Shown here: positions 24,543 to 32,366 of the stretch, in pieces
Layout of the letters: each line of letters begins with the position of its first letter
Position numbering within the stretch: position 1 is the first letter of the stretch
DNA from: Planctomycetota bacterium
Lineage (GTDB): Bacteria; Planctomycetota; Phycisphaerae; Phycisphaerales; UBA1924
Direction of reading: 5' to 3'
DNA length: 40,971 nucleotides
Assembly (NCBI GenBank): GCA_024276195.1
Contig: JAJRXR010000083.1
Coordinates: 1-40,971 of the forward strand
Notes under the pieces: model-generated
Database searches by the model: none
Told to the model about the DNA's origin: nothing
The model's input: only the letters and a program-made list of their open reading frames with translations
Made by a program: the position numbers and the translations under genes

Positions 24543-25523
24543 TCACCCCCCGCTCAGCTCGTCGTACACCGCCCCGATCGCCCGGGCACGGATCGACTCG
24601 AACTCAAGCCCTTCCATGAACGCCCAGGACTTCTCCTGGGCGTTTTCCTTTGCCGCCCCGGCGTCGATCTCCTTCTGGACCGCCTCGATCAACGCCGTGT
24701 GATATCCGATCGCGGCGCTGATGATCGAGCGGTCCCCGACCATGCCGTGCCCGGGAATGACAACCGTGTCCTCGTCGCACAACGCCAGCACGCGCTCGAG
24801 CGAGCCGATCCACCCGCGCGCGCTCACCCCCGCCTCCGGGTCGTAGTACGCGTGCAGCCCGTTGAACACCAGATCGCCCGTGTGGACCAGATTCAGCGAA
24901 GGAACCCGGACAACCAGATCGTTGTCGGTGTGCCCGGCCCCAAAGTGGCTGATCTCAACGCTCCGCTCGCCAATCTCAAGCGTTGTCCCCTCATCGTTGA
25001 TGGCGTGGTCCGGGACAAACATCTCTGCGGTCCACGAGCCCGCGGCGCTCCGCACGCTTTTCGCAAGCACTTCCATCGCCGGACCAGAGCCCTTGGCGTT
25101 CCGCCCGGCGCTCTTGAACCGCTCGATCTGCGCCTCGATCCGTGGCAGCGCCCGTGCATGGGCGTACGAAGGAACATCGGCGAACGCCTCGTTGCCCCCC
25201 GTGTGATCGCCGTGGTGGTGTGTGTTGAGCAGGGTCACGCCCGCGCCATCGCTGAGTACCTCGGTGTCGCCCCGGATCGCCGCGCCCAGCAGGGGCGACT
25301 TGGTATCCACCACCAGCGCCTGCCCCTCCGAAACCAGCATCAGCGAGTTGCCCCCGGTGCTCAGGTCCGCCATCACAAAAACACCCGATCCGCGCTCGTT
25401 CCAGTCGAGCAAGGTGCCGTCGCCCAGCGCCAGCGCCGAGGCGAACACCCGATCAACCCCGAGGGCGAGCATCCCGCCCGCCGAGACCATCCCACCAAGA
25501 AACGCGCGTCTGTCCATCGTCAT
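24543..25523 (-). CDS. Tat-exported metallo-beta-lactamase-fold hydrolase
   Basis: The start at 25523 (MTMDRRAFLGG), after GGAGGA, gives 326 residues; upstream in-frame residues are untranslated leader. The twin-arginine signal DRRAFLGGMVSAGGMLALG suggests export of the folded, metal-loaded enzyme. The catalytic motif HHHGDHTGG supplies HxHxDH; the later HTGDLVFNG and IPGHG supply the remaining ligands of a binuclear zinc site. The family includes beta-lactamases, lactonases and glyoxalase II-like enzymes; the closest layout is the SoxH/quinoprotein-relay type periplasmic hydrolases, but the substrate cannot be assigned. It converges with the PEP-CTERM gene. Confidence 0.82.
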   Translation of the reverse strand: MTMDRRAFLGGMVSAGGMLALGVDRVFASALALGDGTLLDWNERGSGVFVMADLSTGGNSLMLVSEGQALVVDTKSPLLGAAIRGDTEVLSDGAGVTLLNTHHHGDHTGGNEAFADVPSYAHARALPRIEAQIERFKSAGRNAKGSGPAMEVLAKSVRSAAGSWTAEMFVPDHAINDEGTTLEIGERSVEISHFGAGHTDNDLVVRVPSLNLVHTGDLVFNGLHAYYDPEAGVSARGWIGSLERVLALCDEDTVVIPGHGMVGDRSIISAAIGYHTALIEAVQKEIDAGAAKENAQEKSWAFMEGLEFESIRARAIGAVYDELSGG

Positions 25524-25650
25524 CGAACGGTCCTCCATCCGGGCGAATGCCATCACACCCGGGACGCGGAGCCTACCATCCGAGCCCGGCCCGGCGGGAG
25601 CAAACACCACAAATCCCCCCCTCCCCGGGGGTTCTGAGCGAGTAGAAACC

Positions 25651-26217
25651 ATGAAGGCCAACGATCTGCGTCCGGGCGTCGCCATCACCCTCAACGGCAA
25701 GCTCTACGTCGTCGTCAAAACCGAGCACGTCAAGCCCGGCAAAGGCCCCGCCTACATCCAGGCCAAGATGCGAGGCATCGACGGCTCGGGCACCAGCGAG
25801 AAACGCTTCAACTCCTCCGACAACGTGGACGGCGCCACCCTCGACCGACGCAACGTCGAGTTCCTCTACGAAGACGGCTCGGGCACGGGCACCTTCATGG
25901 ACCTCGAAACCTTCGATCAGAGCGAGATCGGCCCCGACATCCTCGGCGACAGCCTCAAGTTCCTCGCCCCCAACACCGCCTGCATGATCCTCTTCCACGA
26001 CGACAACCCGGTCGTCATCGAACTGCCCGCTGCTGTTGACGTCACCATCACCGACACACCCCCCAACGTCAAGGGCGCCACCGCGACCAACCAGCTCAAG
26101 GACGCCCTCTGCGATACCGGGCTCAAGACCCGCGTCCCCCCGTTCATCGAGATCGGCGAGAAGGTCCGCATCTCGACCGCCGACGGGTCGTACATGTCGC
26201 GCGTCAAGAGCGAGTAA
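25651..26217 (+). CDS. efp: Translation elongation factor P
   Basis: 188 residues. The KOW-like N-domain starts MKANDLRPGVAITLNGKLYV, with KPGKGPAYIQAK carrying Lys31 at the tip of the loop that enters the peptidyl-transferase centre. Two OB domains follow (VEFLYEDGSGTGTFMDLETF; LPAAVDVTITDTPPNVKGAT). EF-P rescues ribosomes stalled at polyproline. Whether Lys31 is modified cannot be told: no epmA/epmB or rhamnosyl-transferase gene is here, and a Lys rules out the Arg-rhamnosyl type. The longer in-frame upstream extension lies within the divergent MBL gene and is rejected. Confidence 0.95.
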   Translation: MKANDLRPGVAITLNGKLYVVVKTEHVKPGKGPAYIQAKMRGIDGSGTSEKRFNSSDNVDGATLDRRNVEFLYEDGSGTGTFMDLETFDQSEIGPDILGDSLKFLAPNTACMILFHDDNPVVIELPAAVDVTITDTPPNVKGATATNQLKDALCDTGLKTRVPPFIEIGEKVRISTADGSYMSRVKSE

Positions 26218-26236
26218 AGCCGCAGGCGAACCCAGC

Positions 26237-26770
26237 GTGGGACAACGCAAGCACATCCTCCTCGCGGGCCTGCGCGGCTCGGGCAAGACGACCCTCGGTC
26301 GCCTGCTCGCCGACCGCCTCACCCTCCCGTTCGTCGATCTCGACGACCGGACCGCCCGCGTGCTCAGCCGCGACACCTGCGCCCAGGCCCTGCGCGACCT
26401 CGGCGAACCCGCCTTCCGCGCGGGCGAAGCCAAGGCCCTCGCCCAAGTCCTCTCCGACCCCCCGTCCGTCGTCTCCCTCGGCGGCGGAACCCCCACCGCC
26501 CCCGGCGCACGCGAACTCATCAAAGCCTCGGGCGCCCTGGTGCTCTACCTCCGGCTCACGCCCAAGCGCCTTGCGGCGAGACTCGCCCAGACCGATCTCG
26601 AATCGCGCCCGAGCCTCACCGGGCACGGTGTTATCGAAGAAATAGAACAGCTCTTCGCCCAGCGAGACCCGATCTACCAACGCCTCGGCGAGACGCTTGA
26701 CATTGAGACCGAGGGTCCTGTGCAGACGCTTGAACGCCTAGTCGATCTCGCCACCAGCCTGGACATGTGA
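26237..26770 (+). CDS. aroK: Shikimate kinase
   Basis: A GTG start (GQRKHILLAGLRGSGKTTLG) gives 177 residues, the standard family size. Walker A is G11-LRGSGK-T18. FVDLDD supplies the Asp pair that binds Mg2+ and shikimate; AFRAGEAKAL the substrate Arg/Glu helix; SLGGG the shikimate-binding loop; SRPSLTG the lid Arg. It phosphorylates shikimate at the 3-hydroxyl in the chorismate pathway. It lies 19 nt after efp and is probably cotranscribed. Gluconate kinase is a weaker alternative. Confidence 0.85.
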   Translation: MGQRKHILLAGLRGSGKTTLGRLLADRLTLPFVDLDDRTARVLSRDTCAQALRDLGEPAFRAGEAKALAQVLSDPPSVVSLGGGTPTAPGARELIKASGALVLYLRLTPKRLAARLAQTDLESRPSLTGHGVIEEIEQLFAQRDPIYQRLGETLDIETEGPVQTLERLVDLATSLDM

Positions 26771-26836
26771 GATCATCAAACGGCTGCCCAGCGCCCTGCG
26801 GAGATCCGCCGGCAGGCCTGGTTTGAGAGGAAACCG

Positions 26837-27361
26837 ATGACCGAGATTCCAGACGATCTCGACCGCCAGATCCGATTTCTGGATGCGATGTTCTTCGGCG
26901 ATGGCCCTTCGCAAAGTGTCGAGGAAGAAACGGCAGAATTCTACAAGCAATCCATGGCGGTCTTTGAGAGCACCGCACTTACAAGGCCCGCCCTGGAGAA
27001 AGTTGCTGTGTATCAGGGGGGCTACTGGACGGACTATTCAGCAGACATGAAAGCCCGCATGGCCCTTGCCATTCTTGACGCTAGCTCGCGTTTCGAATCC
27101 GACATCGGGCTCGCGTTCTTCACCTTTGAGCTTCCGTACATTCTTCCGTTCGCTGGAGACTCTCAACAGGATCTGGCCCAAGCCGTAGAGAGGATGGCCC
27201 AGTCGGATCTCCCGCTGCTTCGCGCGTTCGCGGTCGATGCGTGCATCCGCGTACAAGAAGCAAGGCCCGAGCTCTCGCGTACAATGGGGTTTGACGCCTG
27301 TCTCGAAAGGCTGAGACTCGATAAAGACCCTGATGTCCAGCGCGAGTTTCAGGGCTTCTAG
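26837..27361 (+). CDS. Hypothetical soluble helical protein (orphan)
   Basis: 174 residues; ATG preceded by GAGAGG at 6 nt. I do not recognise a family. The sequence is acidic and helical with no signal peptide, membrane helix or Cys cluster; the C-terminal half (LPLLRAFAVDACIRVQEARP) has a weak HEAT-like look. Codon use is visibly less GC-rich at third positions than in neighbours, suggesting later acquisition or weak selection. Its stop shares the tetranucleotide CTAG with the convergent trpF stop. Confidence 0.6.
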   Translation: MTEIPDDLDRQIRFLDAMFFGDGPSQSVEEETAEFYKQSMAVFESTALTRPALEKVAVYQGGYWTDYSADMKARMALAILDASSRFESDIGLAFFTFELPYILPFAGDSQQDLAQAVERMAQSDLPLLRAFAVDACIRVQEARPELSRTMGFDACLERLRLDKDPDVQREFQGF

Positions 27362-27996
27362 CCAGCGTCTACCGCCCGGACCGCAGCACAGAACTCGCGG
27401 ATCTTGTCGTGGTCCTTGACACCCGGGGCCGATTCCACGCCGCTCGATACGTCCACCCCGAACGGGCGCACGCCCCGGATCGCCTCGCCCACGTTCCCTG
27501 CGTGCAGGCCCCCCGCGATCATCACCGGCTTGGCGAACTCACCGAGTGCTTCGCCCAGCTCGCCCCAGTCAAAGCTGACGCCCTCGCCCCCGCTCGAGCC
27601 GTCGATGAGCACCGCGTCCACCTCGTCGATCGCGCCCCAGCGCGAAAGCTGCGAGGCGATGGTCGCCGCGTCGTACTTGAACGCCTTGACCACGCCCGGC
27701 CCGCAGGCGCGAACCGTTTTCTCGTCCTCACGCCCGTGGAGCTGGAACACCGGCGCCGGGCACGCGCTCTCGAGGTCGCAGAACGCGTCCACGTCCAGGT
27801 CCGCCGTGACGCCCACCGCCGTGACAAACACCGGCAGCGCCCCCATGATCTCCAGCCCCATCCCGGGGCCGATCGCCCGGGGTGACCGCTCGACAAACAT
27901 CAGCCCGACCGCGTCCGCCCCGGCTTGGGCGCAGACCAGCGCCGTCTCCGGGTCGCGCACGCCGCAAATCTTGATCCGTGTACGTCCCTTGTTCAC
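27358..27996 (-). CDS. trpF: Phosphoribosylanthranilate isomerase
   Basis: 212 residues from a GTG start. TIM-barrel TrpF marks: TRIKICGVRDPETA at strand 1 with the catalytic Cys, VFQLHGRED, DAVLIDGSSGGEGVSFDW, MIAGGLHAGNV and the phosphate-binding GVDVSSGVESAPGVKD. It converts phosphoribosylanthranilate to CdRP in tryptophan synthesis. The start overlaps the stop of the rhomboid gene as GTGA, so translation is probably coupled. No other trp gene is nearby, as is common for trpF outside operons. Confidence 0.93.
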   Translation of the reverse strand: MNKGRTRIKICGVRDPETALVCAQAGADAVGLMFVERSPRAIGPGMGLEIMGALPVFVTAVGVTADLDVDAFCDLESACPAPVFQLHGREDEKTVRACGPGVVKAFKYDAATIASQLSRWGAIDEVDAVLIDGSSGGEGVSFDWGELGEALGEFAKPVMIAGGLHAGNVGEAIRGVRPFGVDVSSGVESAPGVKDHDKIREFCAAVRAVDAG

Positions 27997-29156
27997 ACTC
28001 CGCCTCCGTTCAGGTGGTCGATCTCTTCCTGGGCGATGGATCGCAGCTCGTCGTCGTGCGTGCTTTCAAGAACAGCACCGAGCAGCTCACGGGCCTGCTC
28101 GTCCTGCCCCAGGTATCGCCCGCGCAGTCGCCCGAGCATCAGGCGGATCTGCTCGCTCTCGCGGTCATTGGGGTAGGCGTCGAGCAACCGCTCGAACGCC
28201 GCAGCGGCCCCGCTGTGATCGCCCGTGCCCACCATGTGGGCCGCGAGCTTGTACTGCGCATCGCGCGCCAGCGTCGCGCCGCGCGATTCATCACTGAAAC
28301 GGGACACCAGCTCGTGGTACCGCTGCGCCGCCGAGTCCATGTCGCCCGAACTGACAAGCGCCGAGACCTCGGCCCGGGCCGAGGCGAGCGCATCGGCGCG
28401 CTGGTCCCGCTTCTCATCGCGCACCGCCGCCCTAGGGCCGGCGGTCTGGGCCATCGCGCCCGCCGCCTTGAACGCCCGCCGGCGCTGCGCCTGGCGGAAG
28501 ATCGTGAACAGGTCGTACGTCTCCCTCGGGAAGACCTTGGCCCAGAGCAGGAGCATGCTCACGCCAAACCCGAACCCGTACCCGCCCAGGTGCGCCAGAC
28601 GGGCGATGTTGTCCTTGGTCCGGAACGTGTGGGCGAGCAGGTCCCAGGCCATGGCGAACCCGATGAACCACCACGCCGGGACCAGCACGATCGAGATCGT
28701 GAAGATCCAGAAGCACCTGATCCGGGTCCGCGGGAACAGGACCAGGAACGCGCCCTGCACCCCGGCAATGGCGCCCGAGGCCCCGATGGCCGGGTTCGCC
28801 TCGAACACCGTGTGAACCCCCCCGCTGGCGATCCCCCCAAGCAGGTAGAGCCCCAGAAAGCCCAGGCGCCCGTACCGGTCCTCGACCGAAGGCCCGAACA
28901 CCCACAAAAACAGCATGTTGCCGATCAGGTGCAGCCAACTGTCCGGGCTGTGCAGCAGCAGGCTCGTCACCAGCCCCCACCACCGGAACTCGCTCCCCCC
29001 GACATCGAACGTGTCGTACACCCACATCGCCCGCTCCGGGCTCGTCCGAAGCAGGATCTGCAGGACCAGGTGGACCCCGACCGTCAGCGCGATGATCGTG
29101 GGCGTGACAACGCTCGGGCGGCGGGTCGGGCGGTCTGTTCCGAGTGGAATGAGCAC
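27993..29156 (-). CDS. Rhomboid-family intramembrane serine protease with TPR-like tail
   Basis: 387 residues from GTG. A six-helix rhomboid core spans residues 15-205, with HLIGNMLFLW (H76, N80) lining the site, catalytic Ser127 in GASGAIAG and His189 in HLGGYGFGFG. Residues about 210-387 form a cytosolic helical domain with TPR-like repeats (AAQRYHELVSRFSDESR; AAAAFERLLDAYPNDRESEQ), a rhomboid-TPR layout seen in several bacteria. Substrates are unknown. A TAGGAT sits 6 nt before the GTG, so the message may be leaderless. Upstream of and coupled to trpF. Confidence 0.88.
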   Translation of the reverse strand: MLIPLGTDRPTRRPSVVTPTIIALTVGVHLVLQILLRTSPERAMWVYDTFDVGGSEFRWWGLVTSLLLHSPDSWLHLIGNMLFLWVFGPSVEDRYGRLGFLGLYLLGGIASGGVHTVFEANPAIGASGAIAGVQGAFLVLFPRTRIRCFWIFTISIVLVPAWWFIGFAMAWDLLAHTFRTKDNIARLAHLGGYGFGFGVSMLLLWAKVFPRETYDLFTIFRQAQRRRAFKAAGAMAQTAGPRAAVRDEKRDQRADALASARAEVSALVSSGDMDSAAQRYHELVSRFSDESRGATLARDAQYKLAAHMVGTGDHSGAAAAFERLLDAYPNDRESEQIRLMLGRLRGRYLGQDEQARELLGAVLESTHDDELRSIAQEEIDHLNGGGV

Positions 29157-29325
29157 GGCGCGATCCTACTCGCGCCGCCGAGGCCCCAGATCGTCGCCCA
29201 AAAACGCCCCGAGGCGCCCGTGCGTCTATAGTGCCCTCCAAGCCGGGACCGCCCGGCGTGCGGCGAGGCCCAGCGCCCCGTCCGACCCTGTTTCACCCGC
29301 GAGCTGCGAAAAGAGGAACGCCTTG

Positions 29326-30456
29326 ATGACCACCTTCTCAAAGGGCCTGGAAGGCATCGTCGCCGCCGAGACGGCCATCTCATACATCGACGGCACGAAC
29401 GGCATCCTCGAATACGTCGGCATCCCCATCGGCGAGCTCGCCTCGAAATCCACCTTCGAGGAGACCGTCTACCTCCTCTGGAACCAGCGCCTTCCCAACA
29501 AGGGCGAACTCGCGGCCTTCACCTCCGACCTCCGCGCCCGCTACTCGCTGCCCGCGGGCATGCTCGAGCGCATCGCCGGCGTCCCCACCGACGCCGAGCC
29601 CATGCACGTCCTGCGCACCATGGTCAGCGCCCTGTCCATGTACGACCCAAACCCCAACGAGAACACCGTCGAGGCCGCCCGCGACAAATCCCTGAACATC
29701 CTCGCCTGGACCCCCTCGATCGTCGCCGCCTTCGACCGCGGGCGGCGCGGGCTCGAGCCCGTCACCCCCGACACCTCGCTGGGCTTCAGCGCCAACTTCC
29801 TCTACATGCTCAACGACAAGAAGCCGACCGAGGCCATGGTCCGCGCCTTCGACATCTGCATGATTACCCACGCCGACCACGGGCTCAACAACTCCACCTT
29901 CACCGCCCGCGTCATCATCTCCACACTCTCGGACATGTACTCCGCGATCACGGGCGCCATCGGCTCGCTCCGAGGCCCGCTCCACGGCGGCGCCAACGAG
30001 GGCGTCATGAAAATGCTCAACGAGATCGACTCCGTCAGCGACGCCGAGGCCTACGTCATGGGCAAGCTCGAGCGCAAGGAGCGCATCATGGGCTTCGGGC
30101 ACCGGGTCTACAAGGCCAAGGACCCGCGCGCGACGGAACTCATGACACTCGCCAAGCAGCTCGCCGACGACACCGGCAACGCCGACCTCTACGAAAAATC
30201 ACACGCCATCGAGCTCATCATGGAGCGCGAGGTCGCCGCCAAGGGCATCTACCCCAACGTCGATTTCTACTCCGCCACGACGTACCACTGCATCGGGCTC
30301 AAGCTCGACCTGTTCACGCCCATGTTCGCCCTCAGCCGCATCGCAGGCTGGTCCGGGCACGTCATCGAGCAGCTCGCCGACAACCGCCTCTTCCGCCCCA
30401 CCGTCAACTACGTCGGCCCACACGACGCCCCCTACATCCCCATCGACAAACGCTGA
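29326..30456 (+). CDS. gltA: Citrate synthase
   Basis: The ATG at 29326, with AAGAGGA upstream, gives 376 residues, the short (Gram-positive/archaeal-like) dimeric type without the N-terminal regulatory domain of E. coli GltA. Active-site segments: MITHADHGLNNSTFTARV, LRGPLHGGANEGVMKML (His), MGFGHRVYKAKDPRA (His/Arg), YPNVDFYSATTYHCIGL (Asp) and SRIAGWSGHVIEQ. It condenses acetyl-CoA and oxaloacetate as entry to the TCA cycle. 2-Methylcitrate synthase is a possible alternative. A TATAGT (29227-29232) about 95 nt upstream is a candidate -10. Confidence 0.93.
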   Translation: MTTFSKGLEGIVAAETAISYIDGTNGILEYVGIPIGELASKSTFEETVYLLWNQRLPNKGELAAFTSDLRARYSLPAGMLERIAGVPTDAEPMHVLRTMVSALSMYDPNPNENTVEAARDKSLNILAWTPSIVAAFDRGRRGLEPVTPDTSLGFSANFLYMLNDKKPTEAMVRAFDICMITHADHGLNNSTFTARVIISTLSDMYSAITGAIGSLRGPLHGGANEGVMKMLNEIDSVSDAEAYVMGKLERKERIMGFGHRVYKAKDPRATELMTLAKQLADDTGNADLYEKSHAIELIMEREVAAKGIYPNVDFYSATTYHCIGLKLDLFTPMFALSRIAGWSGHVIEQLADNRLFRPTVNYVGPHDAPYIPIDKR

Positions 30457-30471
30457 CACATGATCACAGTG

Positions 30472-30492
30472 GGACAGGCGTCTCGCCTGTCC
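30472..30492. terminator. Bidirectional hairpin between gltA and the lipoprotein gene
   Basis: GGACAGGCG-TCT-CGCCTGTCC, a perfect 9-bp stem with a 3-nt loop between convergent genes. Hairpins of this GACAGGCG type recur in intergenic DNA of several phyla. There is no long T-run, so termination is inferred from position. Confidence 0.5.
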
Positions 30493-30505
30493 GAATCCCC
30501 TTGTC

Positions 30506-30979
30506 TCAATACCCCAGGCTCGTGAGCACATCCTCAAGGATCGCCACGGAAGCCCCGCGCGCCCCCCACGGCTCAAACCGCACCGACAGCCGCGTCGCGT
30601 CCACCAGCACCAACGCCCGGATCGTCACCGTCCGATCCCCCTCGGGCGGACGCCCGACAACCATCCCCAGGTCGGCGGTCGTCTCGGTTCGCCGGATCGT
30701 GTACCCGCGCTCTTCGAGCACCGAGCGCGACGCCGAGATGATCGACTCGACGCGAACCTCCGGAGGAAGCTCCGTCGTCAGGCGCCCGACGTGGTAGGTA
30801 CTCATCAGGCGGGTCTGCCCGATCGGCTCCTCGATGGGCTGGACCACGTCCTGGACCGCCTGCAAGCACCCGCCCAGGGCGCCCAGGGCGCCGATCAACG
30901 CCGGCGCGAGGAGCCACCGCGAGAAGGCCCTCGCCCGCCGGTTCCGGGCCGCTTGATGTCCTGAACGTCGCTGATCCAT
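30506..30979 (-). CDS. Small lipoprotein of unknown family
   Basis: 157 residues if started at 30979. A basic N-terminus, then the hydrophobic LLAPALIGALGALGGC with a good lipobox (LGGC). The mature part (about 110 residues) is a compact alpha/beta domain: LPPEVRVESIISASRSVLEE, ERGYTIRRTETTADLG, TVTIRALVLVDATRLSVRF. This resembles small DUF3568-type envelope lipoproteins, an uncertain match. The start lies 85 nt inside the upstream NYN gene; no good ribosome site is visible, so coupling with that gene is likely. Confidence 0.65.
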   Translation of the reverse strand: MDQRRSGHQAARNRRARAFSRWLLAPALIGALGALGGCLQAVQDVVQPIEEPIGQTRLMSTYHVGRLTTELPPEVRVESIISASRSVLEERGYTIRRTETTADLGMVVGRPPEGDRTVTIRALVLVDATRLSVRFEPWGARGASVAILEDVLTSLGY

Positions 30980-31743
30980 CGGCTCATGTCCAGATCGTCC
31001 AAGCTCAGGCGCCCGCGCCACTCTTCGAACGCATCAGCCAGCAGCGGGTCCAGCGGCTCATGCTCCGGGTTGCCCGGGCAGGGGTCATTCTCCGCCGGCG
31101 TGGGCGCCCCAGGACGCTTGCGCTCCGCTGGGCGAGGGATCTCCATCGACGCGCCAAACGCCCGCTCAACGGGCGGTGATGGCTTCCGCTTGGGCTCTTT
31201 CGCCTTATCCAACTCGGGTGGGCGCTCGAGCGCCGTGTCCGCCTCGTACCCGAACTCGCGCATCCAGTGCGCCACCGAGTAGGCGTCCAGCGGGACCTCG
31301 CTGGCGAACGCCGGACGCCCGGACCCGGGCTTGGCCCGCACATCCGAGCTGAGCTGCTTGAGGAACGTCCCGTTGCCGACCTGGGCCGCCCCGGCCCGCC
31401 CGGCCGCCCGGATCAGACGCCGATCCGAGCTCACCATCAGCACCCGGATCCCCCGGGACCGCTCAAGCACATCCTCGATCACGTCGTCGGCTTCCTGGTC
31501 AGGCCCGGAGAACACCACCTCCGCGCCGCCGATCCGTGTCCAGACCAGCCCCGAGTGGGTCTCAAGCAGCCCCGACACGGGCCACCCAGGCCCGGGCCTC
31601 CCGTCGCAGATCACCCGGACCCGGCGCTCGCTGTACCGGCTCCGCCCCACCAGACGAACCAGCCCGGGAACGTCCATCCCCCGCTCGGAAGCCGGCAAGG
31701 CCCACTGGGCATGAAGCACGTTGTACGCGTCGATCAGCAGCAT
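30895..31743 (-). CDS. YacP-like NYN-domain ribonuclease
   Basis: 282 residues. The NYN/PIN-like fold occupies residues 1-165: MLLIDAYNVLHAQ (Asp5, Asn8), VRVICDGRPGPGW, GPDQEADDVIEDVLERS and VLMVSSDRRLIRAA supply the acidic metal-binding residues. The family includes Bacillus YacP/Rae1, an RNase that cleaves mRNA on ribosomes. The tail, residues about 165-282, is Pro/Lys/Glu-rich with a short conserved-looking helix (DAFEEWRGRLSLDDLDMSRW) and ends in an Arg/Gly/Ser-rich, possibly RNA-binding stretch. Confidence 0.85.
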   Translation of the reverse strand: MLLIDAYNVLHAQWALPASERGMDVPGLVRLVGRSRYSERRVRVICDGRPGPGWPVSGLLETHSGLVWTRIGGAEVVFSGPDQEADDVIEDVLERSRGIRVLMVSSDRRLIRAAGRAGAAQVGNGTFLKQLSSDVRAKPGSGRPAFASEVPLDAYSVAHWMREFGYEADTALERPPELDKAKEPKRKPSPPVERAFGASMEIPRPAERKRPGAPTPAENDPCPGNPEHEPLDPLLADAFEEWRGRLSLDDLDMSRWISDVQDIKRPGTGGRGPSRGGSSRRR

Positions 31744-31806
31744 GACTGAGCAGACGATAGGGAGCGAACGCCGGGCCTCGGGCTCGATTGTCTCCGGGGG
31801 GCAGTC

Positions 31807-31835
31807 TTGATCGGGCGGGCGAGGCGCCCTTTACT
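31807..31835 (+). promoter_or_regulatory. sigma70-like promoter for rpsU
   Basis: TTGATC (31807-31812), 17-nt spacer, TTTACT (31830-31835). Start expected near 31843, giving an about 55-nt leader with a GCGGC/GCCGC hairpin (31846-31862) before AAGGAG and the ATG. The hairpin is a candidate regulatory structure. Confidence 0.5.
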
Positions 31836-31896
31836 TGAGGCCCGAGCGGCAGAGCATGCCGCCCGCACGAAGCCCCAGAGCGGGCAAGGAGCGACG

Positions 31897-32088
31897 ATGG
31901 CGATCCGGATCAAGGCCCGCGGCGGCGAGAGCGTCGAGCAGATGATGCGCCGCTTCAAGAAGCTCTGCTAAAAAGAGGGGCTGACCAAGGACATCAAACG
32001 CAAGGAATTCTTCGAGAAGCCCTCCGAGCGCAAGCGCCGTGCCCAGCGCAAGACCGTCGCCCGCGTCGCCCGCGAAGAGCGGACCTGA
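31897..32088 (+). pseudogene. rpsU: rpsU (ribosomal protein bS21) interrupted by an in-frame UAA: broken or recoded
   Basis: The ATG at 31897, 5 nt after AAGGAG, starts a bS21 frame: MAIRIKARGGESVEQMMRRF then KKLC, followed by TAA at 31969-31971 (codon 25), then, in the same frame, KEGLTKDIKRKEFFEKPSER and KRRAQRKTVARVAREERT to a TGA at 32086-32088. The family has Glu after KKLC (KLCEKEG), so GAA to TAA by one base change accounts for it. Both halves are perfectly conserved in pattern and promoter, ribosome site and terminator are intact. TAA is used as an ordinary stop by other genes here. Possible explanations: sequencing error, recent nonsense mutation with a second copy elsewhere, or stop-codon readthrough. 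Confidence 0.85.
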
Positions 32089-32146
32089 CCGAGCCCGGCG
32101 CCCAGCGTCCCTCGCTGGCCGGCCCTCAAGAGTCACGCGATACCCG

Positions 32147-32174
32147 CCGCCCGCCCTGAGCGGGCGGTTTCTTT
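32147..32174 (+). terminator. Rho-independent terminator after rpsU
   Basis: CCGCCCGC (32147-32154), loop CCTGA, GCGGGCGG (32160-32167), then TTTCTTT. It lies 58 nt past the rpsU terminal stop, indicating monocistronic transcription. Confidence 0.9.
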
Positions 32175-32292
32175 GCGCTGACACCCCATCTGGCCGATGA
32201 TCCGCGCCCCACGCCCCTTGTCGGGGCGCCCAGCCGGGATGGCGCTGGCCTATGCTTGCCGCCCGGCTCGGTGCGGGGAGTCGCCAACGGGC

Positions 32293-32310
32293 CTGGTCGC
32301 TTGTGACCAG
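32293..32310 (+). other. Hairpin in hppA leader
   Basis: CTGGTC-gcttgt-GACCAG, a perfect 6-bp stem 56 nt before the hppA ATG, downstream of a TATGCT (32251-32256) that could be a -10. A possible 5' UTR structure; no riboswitch class is recognised. Confidence 0.35.
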
Positions 32311-32366
32311 TCTCGACACACGTTGTGTTCAAACTTTGTTCGTATCCATCCGCGGAGATGACGCTG

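Noticed and set aside
24699-25637. 312-codon plus-strand frame opposite the MBL hydrolase
   Set aside because: Shadow of a gene with complete HxHxDH motifs and a Tat signal.
31969-31971. Genome-wide reassignment of UAA
   Set aside because: UAA ends the dockerin protein at 2523, flgN, csrA, both flagellins, the PEP-CTERM gene and efp at positions matching family ends, so it is a normal stop here.
31960-31985. Programmed frameshift in rpsU at the A-run
   Set aside because: bS21 sequence continues in the original frame after the stop; +1 reaches a stop within five codons and -1 gives unrelated sequence.
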